This document shows positions 24,242 through 37,014 of a stretch of 64,000 bases of DNA, in pieces. How positions within the stretch are numbered: the stretch's first letter is position 1; each line of letters starts with the position of its first letter. The notes beneath the pieces are model-generated. The model ran no database searches. It was given only the letters and a program-made list of their open reading frames with translations, and was not told where the DNA came from. The stretch is from Asterella californica (lineage: Eukaryota; Streptophyta; Marchantiopsida; Marchantiales; Aytoniaceae). The stretch is taken from assembly GCA_036924285.1 (NCBI GenBank), contig JAYKYS010000009.1:13950001-14014000 (forward strand), given 5' to 3'. A program made the translations under genes and the position numbers.

Positions 24242-25806
24242 GTACAGACTAGGTCTGGGGATTCAACCAGCCTGAGTTCGAATCCCACTGCGAAAAAACT
24301 ATGTCTCGGAAATATATTTGAAATTAATTAAGACCAAGAGAGTTAAAGGGTCTACATTGTAATTTAGTTATCTTAAAAAAATTCTAAAATTTGAAATGAG
24401 TTAGAGGGGTGTCTTCGTAATTTGGTTGTCCGTAAAACACACAAGGTGAACAAACGATTAGTCGAGAGTGAAATAATTTGAATTAAAAGACAACAGACAG
24501 TTGAATACAACTATCGAACCGGGAGGAGGTGATAATGCAAGGTTTATGCAAGGTTTTCAGGTGATTCTGCCATGCGATAACATATCTAAATTAAAAACTA
24601 TCTATAATACAATGCATTCTTGAAAGTCTTTGCTAAACTCCACTTGATATTTGATGCTAACTCAGGGTCACCTGGAATTAATATAGTATATCCATTATAC
24701 AGGTTCGACTTAATACTTTGGTTCAGAGACCCATAATTAGAACAAATATACTATACGCAATGTAGGTGTTTGACTCAAAAGTTAAAGACAATGACTCAAT
24801 AGTTAGGACAGTGCCACATTATGAAACATAACCATAAGTTAACTGCAGACCGGAGCACCTATGAGATTACAAGTGACAGGATCTGCTAATAAAAATAGTA
24901 TATTATAAATTAGCACATTAACTCAATGTTAACCCTTCTTCACCAAAGGGTTAGGTAATAAATTAATCTAGCTTCCCTCTTCTATGATGGAAGCGAGTCT
25001 CATATACACTCAACATACACCCATGTCCACTCTTTGCATCATCTTCAAATAGGAAGAATGTAATATGAAGGCATATGATCAAATCCTTCTTTATGGAAGA
25101 ATTTAGTTATAAACCAAGCTAAAATAAAACAAGTTATTGAGTTTTGCCCAGCCATAAACTTATGCACGGTTTACGAAGGTTTTCTTGTACACCATCTGTA
25201 TGGCTTTTCTATGTGCTTGCAACAAATTGCAACATCTTCAGAAAGGAACAGTTCATGTCCACTTCGACTTGAATTATATAAATTTAGATCCTTTTTCCAA
25301 AGCTACTAGTTGAAATTTAGTGCATTTTATTTAGAAAATTGTAACTTCGATATAACCTCTACCTCTTTTCATTGCACATAACAAATAAATTGGTTTTTGT
25401 TATTCTCCGTTGTTCTTACTATTATTTTCGCAAACAAGTTCTTTTTACAACTAATACATAGTCTACCGGATGGCTTGGATGCATATTAAACTTCCTGTTT
25501 TATTTCCCGTAATATTCGATTTTACGTATAGCATATCGGTAATGTGGCGGCGCCATTTCATGAACTCGTGAACCAGACTGACAGAAGAATACTTTGTTCA
25601 GCATTCTTCAACAAAAAGCTTATCGTCACGTTCATGTGCATGGTTTTGAAGTTTTGCATCACGTAAGTCAATGCAATCCTGTATTCCCGGTAACCAGGAG
25701 AGAACCCGCGGTTAGCAGAGCGACTTACCCATCAGCCTAAACTATGTCAAATATGTAACTGTGTAAATATGGCCACTCAAACTTAGCTTTTACGTAACTC
25801 CCATAT

Positions 25807-25829
25807 AACCCAGGTTCTAAACCTGGGTT
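25807..25829. repeat. Perfect 10-bp inverted repeat with 3-nt loop
   Basis: AACCCAGGTT, loop CTA, then AACCTGGGTT. It lies next to several TTTACAG-containing short repeats. Confidence 0.85.
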
Positions 25830-27308
25830 TTACAGAATTACTGTAATTCCCGTATATGCTTTTACAGGATGTAACTATACAATTTTACAGTCACTTTACG
25901 TAACTACTGTGTGTCTATATATAACATCTCTTGAATTGGTGAAGATAAATTGGATCGATTTAATACATTCGTTCTGCATTCCTTAACAATGGCTGATAGT
26001 TTACACTAATTTCTTCTCATCTGAACCCTATAAATCATTTCTGTACGAGAACAGGTTTAAGTGGCCATAATTCCATTAAAACTTTTTACAGGTGCTGTAA
26101 AATTTATATGATATGGAGTGATTCCCGTAAAAGAGATATGTTGAATCGGATGAATACAAACGTTATGGAGTCCCTGACATTTTGGATTGTGTCTTCTCAT
26201 CTGACTTCTGTAATTTTCGCTATGGGGAAAGGTTTGAGTGGACCTAATGCCTTTGAAAGTTCACCCAGTAAAAGTAATAACGGAGTAAGGTTCGAACCTG
26301 TAAGCCTCGAGCGTGGGAAAATGTCAGAGCATGGAGAATGTATAGAAGAGTGCGACTGACAAATTTCGAGAGACCGTGCGTCCGTTTGTCGGTATAACAG
26401 ACGGGAACCTCCGGAGGTACCTTGTCTCATAAAATGGTATACATGAATTACATGAATGCTTTACGGGATACGTTTGAGTGGTCTTTGCCCATTGATTGAG
26501 CACCGAACTGCTGAAATCTCTTCCACTTCAGAAGGAATCGAAGTCCACTACGGTGGCGAAGCACTCTCCCAGCAGGTCGACTCATGTAATTTTCGTACGG
26601 GAAGCTGGTTCCCAAAAACGTCAGTAAATGTGTTCAGAGCGAATGAGCCCCACTCACCAACTATCGACTCAACTCTGCGTGAGAAAGAGAGATTCGACGA
26701 TGGATGCTTCCAGCTCACTTTGCCGAACAGCTACTCAGAGGGTGCATGTTCAGAGTTCAGACTGTCATTGTTGCTTACCTGGTTCGCGCTGACCCGGACC
26801 ACAAGAGTCCAAGCTACAAGGAATACATGAAGCAACAGTGGAATTGAGGACGCCATAAGAGACTTCGATGTTATTTAATTCGCGAGTTGCTCGAAACATG
26901 ATTCCCTTCTGCATGATGCTCCACGTGCGGTACTGCTTTGTTTGCTTGCTGGCTTCTCAGTGCTTGCAGTTATCGATATCCGAGACTAAAGTTTTTAACT
27001 GTTTAGTTCACTACTGGGGCCAGGACATATCATAATTATAAGTAGCAGTTAGACGCGACGAGACAGTACGTTCAACTCGATCGTGTTGGTTGGTGGAAAA
27101 TCTAGCCAACACTCCGTTCTGGATTCTAATCTTATCGCTGGCTCATCAACTGCCACAGACTCTACTGGACTCTACCACAGCATATGCCTGTCTGTACCTC
27201 ATGCCAGCACTGGCCCCAACCAATTCCGTTACCATTGCAACAAACACTCAGCTAGCACTAATCGATTGATTCGCCAATGGGCACTGACGAACAAATCTCG
27301 TGATAGTT

Positions 27309-27508
27309 AGAGCAAGATTGAAACAACAGAGCCACTGATAATTAAGTTCTCTACATGGTTGGTGTCAACAGAGTCACGGAAACAATAGACATCTCTCCCC
27401 TTCACTATAGAGCAAGATTGAAACAACGGAGCCACTGATAATTAAGTTCTCTACATGGTTGGTGTCAACAGATTCACGGAAACAATAGACATCTCTCCCC
27501 TTCACTAT
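27309..27508. repeat. 100-bp tandem duplication, two copies
   Basis: Copies 27309-27408 and 27409-27508 differ at only two positions, so the duplication is recent compared with the surrounding retroelement relics. It lies about 250 bp downstream of the LEA_2 stop codon and is not coding in any clear frame. Confidence 0.92.
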
Positions 27509-27756
27509 CATGGGCGGGGCAGACTCTGAGCTAGTCTAAGACCTATCTATGTACAGCCGGAGAGAGGAGGAGATAGTCGGCACGTTATAGTTAAAGCGAG
27601 TCTAGTATCCACTAAAGGGCAGCATAGTCGCATGTATCTCTAGCTCTTAGCAGGGATGGCATCTGGAGGAGTGCCGCGTGCAAAGCAAAGCATATTATGC
27701 CCGGTCCGCCCTGCTCTACTTCAGAAGACCTGCTCAAGCTGCAGCAAGAGACCTTA

Positions 27757-28356
27757 TCATAGCTTCAGCTTGTAGTTGCAGTTGAAATCGCCCACTGATG
27801 CAGACTGAGTGTTAATATTCAAGTTACAAACTGCTGTTGAGGTGGCGTGGCGCTTGACGATATTCCCAACGTTGATCTGCCCGGGTAGAGAAGTCGTGAC
27901 TAGCAAGGGGATTACGCCTGCGGCTATATCAGTTGACAAATTCGGGTTCCCGATGAACGCTGAAGCGTCGATGGTCACATCCGTAGAGACGAGCGTTGTG
28001 GTCCTCGCTCCAACCTTCCCAGCAGGTATAGGAGCGGATCCTATACCCACTCCTCTGTACGACAAGAACGCTGTGCTAGCTTTGTACTTGAAGCTGGCAT
28101 GATTGCGGTTTTTCACAGTCGCATCGAGGCTTAAAACGAAGCTCAGCATTGGTCCTGACTGCGGGAACGTCAATGCGAAGCTCTTGAGCTGGATGTTGTT
28201 CACATTCACTTCAGGATCCCTCACTTTGAACACAGTTAAGGCTAGCACAACTATGACGATCGCCACGACGATGATCAACCCGATCAGGATCGCGCACCAA
28301 TGCACCCCACCGCCCCCATTCTTATCGTCGTTCTCGTCTCTCTGGTCTCCTCCCAT
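27757..28356 (-). CDS. LEA_2 / NDR1-HIN1-like membrane-anchored protein
   Basis: This single-exon gene encodes 199 aa. LEA_2 (LEA14-like) domains form a beta-sandwich; in the NHL branch they are tethered to membranes and linked to stress and defence responses. Residues 1-19 are hydrophilic and charged (MGGDQRDENDDKNGGGG). Residues about 20-43 form one strong hydrophobic segment (CAILIGLIIVVAIVIVVLAL). KVRDPEVNVNNIQLKSFAL then starts the LEA_2 domain, which has LDATVKNRNHASFKY in its middle and ends at NLNINTQ and CNYKLKL. Length and topology are normal for the family. The start is the first ATG of the frame and lies just before the charged tail. No intron is needed. The frame is intact, unlike its retroelement surroundings. 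Which stress it answers to cannot be read from the sequence. Confidence 0.88.
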   Translation of the reverse strand: MGGDQRDENDDKNGGGGVHWCAILIGLIIVVAIVIVVLALTVFKVRDPEVNVNNIQLKSFALTFPQSGPMLSFVLSLDATVKNRNHASFKYKASTAFLSYRGVGIGSAPIPAGKVGARTTTLVSTDVTIDASAFIGNPNLSTDIAAGVIPLLVTTSLPGQINVGNIVKRHATSTAVCNLNINTQSASVGDFNCNYKLKL

Positions 28357-31300
28357 CGCAAGCTTTTCCTGTTCACAATCTGATACAGACGAAACTTAAG
28401 ATATCCCCAAGTTACTGGAGGCTCGACTGAGCTCAGCTTGTCGCGATGACAATTTGTCCTTGTGACCCCTGCATCATTCGAACAACTTTGGAGTGAGTAC
28501 TGCGCTTCTTTGCAACTGGAACCATCAGTCCGAGTTCGTCCCCAGACGAGCTCCAAACGCATAACGAAAGCGTCATTCTTCCCAATACTCTCACCACGCC
28601 AACCGGCCTGGTAACTGTCACAGGTCAACCGGTACCTCTATAGCTAGTCCGCCTTTCCCGACTGATCTCACACCAAGTCTGTTCGTAGACTGTAAGACGA
28701 GGTATGACCATCCCGATGTGCGGTTCTACAACTTCCGGTAAGTTCACTACGCGTGCGACTACTAGACAACATTTGACCTCTCCTATCTTGCCTATCACCC
28801 ACCGGGTATTAAGGTCTAAGTCGTAACAGCAAGTACAATCGCAATCTACACGCTGCGAAGAGAATGTGAAAGCTATCTTCATAATCGACTGCGACCCCGA
28901 CGTAGAGGGACTAACTAACTGCAAGGTTAAGGTGCACGAAATCAGAAGGAAGGCCAGGTAAAGCCTCTCTGGCTTGCTCCTGGGGCAACATTCTGACGAC
29001 AATCAGATGAAGCAACAACGTTGCGTCCAGGTACATTTTTCGCATGATGATGCTTGGAGAGTCCGACTAAACGAACTGCTTAAAAGTAAAGAAAGAAAGC
29101 GAAGCGCAGTTGCTAAAAGTAAACAAGGTTTTCAACGTTGCCACAAGACAATGACAGGAACAGAGAGAGCAATTCTCTCAACACGCTCGGCAATAAACAC
29201 CTACGAGACGCACTCGAGCAACCCACTGCCTCGAGAGAATATAGTACCTCCTTCGGCGGGGTAAATGCTGTCACCTCTTACACAGACGACAGACGCGTCC
29301 AGGCGCTTGACACATTGTGGAGTAATCGAGACCGAACTAGGTCGAGCACATCACCAATCAGAGCAAGCAGTCTAGACTGTCAACTGAGCACCAGCACCAG
29401 GTAACCTTGTGTGCAAAACAAGTTGGACATCTCCCGGGAGAAGGTGCGTTTTTGTCAGACAGAGAATATAGACTCGAACGCCTCTAAGTCTCTAAGTCAG
29501 TACGACTGGATAACTGTGGCACGCCATTCAACCACACGAATGAGCGAACAACGTAAGAGCTGAAACCTTGGAAGGCATACGTGCTCGACCTGACAGAGAC
29601 AGCTCAAATGTACGGTAACATTCATGCGTCCCACGGAAGAGCACAGCGGAGGAGGAGGTAGGGAAGGCAGGGATGTGAGAGAAGTGAGGTTCCCCTACCA
29701 AATCTGAGACTCTGCAACTCATCAGCAGCGCCTTGCTCGAAACGAGTGAGCTGCTGCTGCTTGCTGTGGTCCCTGGAGACCAACTTCGGTCCTGAAGCTC
29801 ACAATGTGCCCCGAGGAAGAGAACAGAACTTCTGAATAGAGACGGAAACTCAACTCTGTCGCCGCGATACAGAAGTGAGACAGACTGATGAGAGGATTCC
29901 AACTGGACTCGATCGACCAGCAGCAACTCTAGAGACTGGAATTTGACGTCTGCCTCCCGAGCGTCGACTAGTTGTGGAGGAAAAGTAACAAGGCCCGACA
30001 ATCACTGGCTACCTAATACGACAACGCTACTTTCGAAAGGCACCATCCGTGAGGGCACACTGGCACAGCAAGGTACTGACAGCCTGCCTGAAGGTTGGTG
30101 GAATGGTTAGTACCGTAGTTAGTACTCTACCCTTCACTAACCTAAGCTTGCCACCGCCCCCCCCTGCCGGAAATCATCCGCTTGGGTGGTTTGGTAAATT
30201 CGCGACCCCGACGCCTAAGTTCTGTCTAACAAGCGCGACCAGGAACAAAAGGATTTGATTGATTCGTTCGAAAGAAAAGGAAAACTACACTAGAGAAAAT
30301 TTAGAGATTTCGGTGAGGGTGCTGAATGACGGGTACGTATAACCGTTGCCACCTCCTGTCCGTTAGTTTGTCCAGCTCCGCTCGAAATATTCCATTTGTG
30401 TCTCTTCTGCAATGACTCTGCTTTTCCTTCTCATTTCCATTCTCTCGGGACTTTACCGTGCAGATGCTATTATTGCAAAGGAAACTTTTCTGTACTTATT
30501 CATGCAATATTTTTGACCTTTCTGCAGTATGATTTCTTTTCTTTTATCAGCTCGTTACGTTAAAGTTGCTATATAGTACCTTCTCCTCATTTGTGCATAT
30601 GGCTCTGCGGCTTCGAGGCTCGAGCTCAGAGATCTGGACAAGGACTCATATGTGTCCAGAATTAGACCAACGTCTCTAGTTTGTACTTTAGAGGCGAATT
30701 CTGTCGGTGACCATCTCCATCCAGTAACGTCCGTCCGCCCTCTTTTCTCTTGCAGGTCTTGGACTTCTCCTTTTAGTCGGTAAATAGCAGTCGGCCCCGG
30801 TTCAGTTCGATCTAGAGCGATCCGGGTAGACTAAATCGACCCGTTTTACATAAAACCGAACTGACCCAGTAATGAATTAATTTTAAAATTTAGAACTCAA
30901 TTGTTTTGAATCGTATTATTAATGACCTTTTATCAATAAACCTTCAGATTTTATTTCTTTATAATATAAGTAATATGATATTATTTATTTTACTTGTAAT
31001 AAATTTCATCATTCATATTTATTATGAGAAGAAAATAACTAATATTAAATTATGAAAAGTTTGATATTATAGCATCGACTATTTAAAGATCATTTACCTT
31101 GGGAACCGGACGTTTTAAAAATCATTCATGTGGAAAGCAACCATTCGTAAACTATAAAAACTAAAGATATTATTATAAATATCTAGACCAGATAGTTTAA
31201 TAACCGACTCGATTTGAACCGAACTGTCGATAATGGTTTGATCCTATACGGTTGGGGACTGAACCAGTACGGACTCCTGTTGTAACCCGCTGGGACCCGA

Positions 31301-32600
31301 GGTTAGGTTGCAATACAACTCATGGAGAGGTGAAGAACACAGACCATCGGATGGGCCTCGGGAGTGGAAAGAATACCTGTAGGCCGTAGATTTGGCACAT
31401 TCTTGGGAAGTTCGTAGGGATTTCATGTTGGGGATTTTCCCATCTTCCCTCGTCATGTCGGCTAGCCCCTGGCATAGCAGCTACGTAGCTAAGGTTCATA
31501 CTTTTCTTCATATACTAATATTTTATTTATGTTCTGACTCTCTGTGAATAAAAGTGTCTGACTGTGATCATGAGATAGTGTTGGCCCGTCTGGCACCCGA
31601 CCCGGGAAATTCCGGTCGGGGGTTCAACTCTCACTTATCCGGTGGTCGGGCGACCGGGAGAGGTTTCCGGGACCGGCGGATGCTCTAACCTATGTAGAAT
31701 AATAGCAAAGCTTCACGGAGGAAAAATCTTTAGTACAAAATACAATTAATTATGATAATGAGTTATTTTGAAAGTTATAGAACTGACATAGAATATGTCT
31801 AATAACTGATAACTGATAATTTTTGTAAACATCTCACTCCTGTTAAATTCAAATATGTCTAATAACTGAGCGTTTAGAAATTTATAGAGCTGTCTTTCCA
31901 CTCCTACAACCCGAAATGTTTTAAGACGAGCATTCAAACAATACCTCTCACATATTATATATCAGACAAAATAAGCGTACACGTGTTCAAGATTCTAAGT
32001 TTCTCCATAACGTTAAAAAAGACACATGTTGTCTTTTATACAGTCATACTACTGTCATGGAGGAGTAAGTTGAGAAGATTTTCGTTGAAGAATGGTAAGT
32101 AATTCTTTATTAAATTTATTTTAATAATAATTTTTATTTATGATAGAAGAAGAGAAAGGGGTTCAACATTTCTTATTATTCGTTGGAAGACAATGCATAG
32201 TCTTTTATATAATAACGATAACCATTTTAAGTGAATATCAAGTCTTGTTTCACAAAATTATGAACAAAAACAATAAGTACTATGAAAAGTGATTGTACCA
32301 CTAGGATTTTCGTAAAACCATACGTAAAAATACTCGATCTAATCCCTTGTATTTAGACGGTATCTACCTCACTCACAATGCACAATCGATAAAAACATCC
32401 TTCTGCTTCAGGATTGTGTAACTAAAAAACTCATCTAAATCCCATCTGATTAACAAGGAAAAATATTAGCACATAAATTTTTCCAATACATTATATAATG
32501 AGGCAACTTACTGCTTTATCTGTACATATATCAATAAGAGAGGAGCTTATTATTTCATAAAGTTTCTTTTCTATAACTAGGTATTAAATTTGAAACTAAA
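28357..32600. other. LEA_2 upstream region and gene-poor DNA
   Basis: The first few hundred bases should hold the promoter of the minus-strand LEA_2 gene. The frame at 29528-30001 on the minus strand (157 aa, serine-rich) has no motif or intron evidence. From about 30800 to 31270 an AT-rich core is flanked by CCGGTTCAGTTCG and GAACCGAACTG-like ends, which could be an old non-autonomous transposon. No coding feature is supported. Confidence 0.45.
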
Positions 32601-32624
32601 TATAATTCACTAAGATTTTTAGCA

Positions 32625-33839
32625 GTGATAGCTAAAAAGTTTTATTGGTCCCACATGAAAGACAACGTTGCCCACTTTGTGAAAACTTGTGTAACCTGTC
32701 AGACAAACCGCGTTTCTTATGAGAAGAAACAAGGGTTGCTTCATCCTTTGTTGATTCCAGCCAGACCTTGGGAAAGCATTAGCATGGACTTCATTACGTC
32801 TCTGTCTGACTCAAATGGATACAATGTAATCTTTGTGACAGTTGATCAGTTTAGCAAACTAGCGAAGTTTATCCCGACTTTGGATACGGCAACAGCATTC
32901 ACGACTTCTCGCTTGTTCCTAGATACTTGATGACGTTCACATGGATTACCTCGGAATATTATTTCAGACCAAGACTCTAAGTTCACAAGTGTCTTTTGGA
33001 AACACTTGTTTCAAAAAATGAGAACTAAGTTAAAATTCAGTACCGCATTTCATCTCGAAACGGATGGACAAACAGAACGAGTTAACTCGGTTCTGAATCA
33101 ATACTTGAGGAATTATGTGAGCACGGACCAAAGTGATTAGGCAGAGTGGCTCAGTCTTGCGGAGCATTCAGCAACAGATGAATCGTCTTTCTTATTGACT
33201 TACGGACGTGAGTCAGAAGGACCTCTTGACTTGACTCTTACAGGGAGCTCTACATCGGCACGACCAAGAACACGGAAAAAATCAGCTGAAGAGTTGGTGG
33301 TGGAAATGCAGCGATGCGAGGAACAAGTGAAGAAGAACCTCGAGAAGGCGCAACAACGGTACACGAGGCAGGTAAACAAACATCGGTGGCAAGTGAAGTT
33401 TCAAGTGAGCGAAGAAGTATGGTTGAGTACGAGGAACTTCACCCTTCCAGAAGGAATTTCGGCTAAGTTCTCATCCAAGTTCACGAGATCTTTTGTCATT
33501 GTTAAGAATCCGCATGAAGATGTCTGTACGTTAGATCACCTCTCGAGTGGCAGTTGCATCCGACTTTCTATGTTTCTTTATTAAAGAAATACTTCAAGGA
33601 TGATTTGCGGCCGGAGCGCAAACAAGTCTCAAGCCTCAACCTGATGTCGTGCAAGGCGAAGCAGAATACGAGATAGAGACCATTTTGCGATCGCGGTGCA
33701 AATCTAACCGGATGGAGTACTTGGTCAAATGGTGTGGATACCATTTGAAGGAAGCAACTTGGATGCCAGAGGAAGAGCTAGCACATGCAAGTGAAGTATT
33801 GGACCTCTTCAAACGACGACATGGACAACACGGGTGTTA
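32625..33839 (+). pseudogene. Chromovirus (Ty3/gypsy) integrase and chromodomain relic
   Basis: The plus strand shows the end of the HHCC zinc-binding region (FYWSHMKDNVAHFV, then CVTCQ) and the DDE core. The first aspartate is in ISMDFITSLSD, the second in [15 protein letters not shown], and the glutamate in DGQTERVN. A lysine-rich C-terminal part follows, then a chromodomain (EYEIETILRSRCK, EYLVKWCGY, ATWMPEEEL, 33660-33790). A double stop near 32930, a TAG near 33139 and a frame change near 33580 break it. Chromodomains guide such integrases to marked chromatin. RT and RNase H were not found to its left, so it is a 3' fragment. The strand and position differ from those of the methyltransferase-bearing element. 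Confidence 0.85.
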
Positions 33840-34553
33840 GCAAGATGAGGACATCTCTTTCCAGCGAGGAGTGAAGGAACGACAAACCATACGTGTAGCA
33901 ACTTGAGGCGACTTGGACCGATGGACTTTGTAGCTTTACTTTGTATTTTGTGGAAATAAAGAATTTATTTCTTGAAATTTGTCTAAGTGTATTGGTAGTG
34001 CATGGCTATGATTAGTTCTGATCAGATGCCTAGGATATTGTCAAGAGGAAGAACGAAGCACACTCAAAGGAAGCGAGCTGGTTTGGATAAGCATCTAAAT
34101 CAAGACTTAGGTTTGCCGTAGCGTTGACAATGCAAGTATGAACTTTTATACTTGTCTTGGGGCTTGGGGTGATCTTGCTTGCGATTCTAACTGCAAAGTA
34201 AACTTAGTCGCGCGTCTAAGTCAAATCAAGTTGCGATCAGAAAGTGAGTTTCTTGGGACCTCGTAAGTAGGTGTGAATACTTATAAGTTAGCAAGTTATA
34301 ATCTTAAGTAGAATGTTTAGAAATTTTCAACTAGTTTTGTTTAGGGATGGCCAAAAAGGTTAGGCTTTCTCCAAGACTAGTTGGAATTTTCTGAGTGTTC
34401 TAGCGACCACTTAAGATTCAAGCCAAAAAGAGAATTGCGGGTTAGCTACCAGAATGCAGTTTTGGTACCAAGGGGTTGGCTACCCATTTTGAACTTGGCG
34501 TTAACTTAAGGATCATTGTTAATGAGGACATCAACCTCCAAAGTGAGGATGAA

Positions 34554-35692
34554 TGTCGCGACCTTCAATCTCAAGATTGGACACAGACGCGAACAATAAA
34601 ACGCTAGTGAACTTGCGCTAGGTTGTGCATGCTGCGAGTAGGACTTAATGGCTTGACCAGGAAGTCGGGATCAGATGAACCCTAAGTGATTCTCTGAACC
34701 AAGGTTGGAACATTGTGTTAGGACCTAAGGGCCTATCCCGAGACAACCCTAGACAAATGCTAACTTAAGGGGACAAGTTTGGAAACGGACTGAAACATAG
34801 GTTTGAGACATAAGTTTGAGACGTGGGTTCGAGACTTGAGACCGAGACGTGGGTCCAAGACGTAGACGGACTGTCGTTCAGACGCTGGTCCGAACAACAG
34901 GGTTCAAGTCAGGGTCTGGATCACAGGTTCTCGAAACAGACTTAGTGTTGGAGCTCCAGCGACGTTTTAGATCGTGGACGGAGCTCCACATAAGATCTCA
35001 AGGCGAGTAAGGTATCATTGAAAAGGTCTCGGCGAGAGCTTTCCAGTAATATGCAGAACTCCTAGAACTGATCTCTGAGCTGAGAATTATGGCCGATCCC
35101 GTGATCGAGTTGTGGTATAATTTTTAAGGACCAAAGAGGAGGGCGAGGTCACGGATCCCCAAAAGTATATATGAGAGCAGCTCGATGCATGGGTGGGCTA
35201 GGACGAGTCACCCAACTCCAGAGTTCGGCGAGCAGACTTTGGAGGCATGAGGTGATGACTAGACCGAATGCACGTTCCGGTCCAGACTTGGACGTCTGGA
35301 CTTAAGAACGATGTAAGGGTTGAGGCAAGACTAGGGTACAAGACGGCGGGTTCGACCACCGTTCGGGAGCTTAGACATAAGCGGACATCACCGGCACTTG
35401 TGTGTTGGAGGCACTGTTTAGGACCCTGGACTTTATGGGAGGTCTGCCCCAAGTCATCTTGTGACTTGCTCATGTTTTGGGACCGACCTAAGCGGGTCTA
35501 GGTCAGGACTTAGGGATTGCTGAGCTTGATGATTAGGGAGACGGTCCGACTTCGATCCGGACCAAACAGAGTTAAGGTAAGTGGTGCATGGAGCTAACTT
35601 GTGATTGTGGTTTGCATGTTAGCTGTGTGAATTTCGTGACCTACTGAGCAAGAGCTTCCGCTGGCGCAACAAGGCGGTAGGTGTGCGAAAAG
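34554..35692 (+). mobile_element. Probable LTR region of the chromovirus
   Basis: Downstream of the chromodomain, a purine-rich run (AAAGTGAGGATGAA) is followed by TGTCGCGACC at 34554, a usual type of start for Ty3 LTRs. The region ends at the PBS-like site at 35693. Inside are short GAGAC-GTGGGTT repeats (34795-34870). Its right 530 bp (35163-35692) already contains a leader-like unit, so the true LTR end may be near 35160. Borders are uncertain. Confidence 0.45.
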
Positions 35693-36140
35693 TGGTATCA
35701 GAGAGAAGGGGGCTCAATGCTTGGGTGGGCTAGGACGAGTCATCTGACCCCAAGGTTCGGCTGGCCGACTCTGGGTGCATGAGGTGATGGCTGGACCGGC
35801 TCCAAGGCACGTTCCGGTCTAGACTTGGACGTCTGGACGGAACAATGTAAGTGCTGGGGCAAGACTAGAGAACGAGACGGCGGGTTAGACCACCGTTCGG
35901 GAACTTAGACCTAGATGGACATCACGAGCGGTTGGACCGCTAGGTGTGCTAGAGGCACCGTTTAGGACCCTGGACTTTATGAGAAGTCCGTCCCAAATCA
36001 TCTTGTGACTTGCTCATGTTTTGGGACCGACCTACGCGGGTCTAGGTCGGGACTTAGAGATTGCTGAGCTTGATGATTAGAGAGACGGCTAGGCTCCGGT
36101 CCGGACCAAACAGAATATTAAGATAAGTGATGCATGGAAA
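35163..36140. repeat. Tandem direct repeat of retroelement leader, period about 530 bp
   Basis: Unit 1 (35170-35600) and unit 2 (35700-36140) share long blocks: GGGTGGGCTAGGACGAGTCA, AGACTTGGACGTCTGGAC, TTAGGACCCTGGACTTTATG and GTGACTTGCTCATGTTTTGG. About 100 bp of unit 1 tail separates them. Each unit starts near a sequence resembling a primer-binding site (GTATATATGAGAGC, then TGGTATCAGAG). Confidence 0.85.
35693..35703 (+). promoter_or_regulatory. PBS-like site (initiator tRNA-Met type)
   Basis: TGGTATCAGAG is the usual start of plant retrotransposon primer-binding sites complementary to initiator methionine tRNA. It lies at the junction between the LTR-like region and the second leader unit, where such a site is expected. 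Confidence 0.6.
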
Positions 36141-37014
36141 ATTATGAATATACCTATGATTTTTTTATTTTTTATATTTGAATTTGAGGTTATATTATAT
36201 TTAGCTTCATAATTATTACATTTTATTTAAAAAGAGGTGTGTTCATGTATTAGAGTTTAAATAACGAGATATTTATTTGTCTTTTTAGGACACACTATAA
36301 TCATACACACGATATTCTATTCATACAACATCTTACTGGTCTTGATAATACAAGATATACAACATCTTACTGGTCTTGATAATACAAGAGTTCGACTAAT
36401 AACAATATATGTATAATATGAAAGATAATATTTCTGTCATCTATATTATACCACTCGCTCTTCCATTTGGAGCTCAACAAGGTGATGTTCAATGGAATTG
36501 CGACTAAATGCACACAAGATATTGAAATATTATCTCATATATTCATTTTCTTGACATCTAGTATAATCAGAAAATTAGTATTAAAATTACAAATATAAAG
36601 CAAAAATACCTCGAAACACGAGAACATCTATCGTGGTGTAAAAGACCAAGAACTGAAGAGCGAAACAGGAAGTGGAGCCAAGAGGACAATTGAGAATAGA
36701 GGGAAACTCCAAATGTCAGAGCTGGTCACAAACCTTGGTATTTATAGTCTGATGTATACAAAGTTTCTTCTTGAAACTAGCCGTCTACTTCTATCATAAG
36801 ATAACCGTTAACTTTCTCATGAAGTTATCATCTACTTCTTTGGGAGTAACCTCAGTCCTCATGAAATTTCTTAGTACATTACTCATTTAATATGATAGAA
36901 GCTTCATAATTATCTTACTATAATATTCTTTATCAAGTTTTCTTGATAATACATACTTATAACTCTAGAGAACTTCTACTATAACTTTCGAGTAACTTTC
37001 ACTAGTGTTTCTAC

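Larger units (their letters stand above)
23460..27300. other. Gene-poor stretch with small repeats
   Basis: I recognise no gene here. Frames at 26108-26359 and 26456-26830 have no family motif. Between 25790 and 26600 several diverged local repeats recur (TTTACAGG-TG-TGTAA and CTTCTCATCTGA-C units). Two hairpins at 24201-24241 and 25807-25829 are listed separately. Confidence 0.5.

Noticed and set aside
24218..24295. tRNA-like string with A-box-like TGGCGTCTTGG and B-box-like GAGTTCGAATCCC
   Set aside because: The T stem pairs poorly and no acceptor stem or anticodon arm could be formed. At best it is a tRNA-derived SINE scrap.
26108..26830. Two frames of 83 and 124 codons
   Set aside because: They lie in diverged local repeats and have no motif or consistent codon pattern.
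29528..30001. 157-codon minus-strand frame
   Set aside because: Serine- and leucine-rich with no domain, no splice signals joining it to anything, and no family wording.
30800..31270. AT-rich block with CCGGTTCAGTTCG and CGAACTG-type ends as a complete DNA transposon
   Set aside because: The ends are only loosely inverted and I could not find a target duplication, so it was not listed as a mobile element.
31575..31640. Second tRNA-like string (TGGCCCGTCTGG, then GGGTTCAACTC)
   Set aside because: The spacing is too short and the T stem does not pair; the GC-rich inverted repeat CCCGACC/GGTCGGG accounts for the look.
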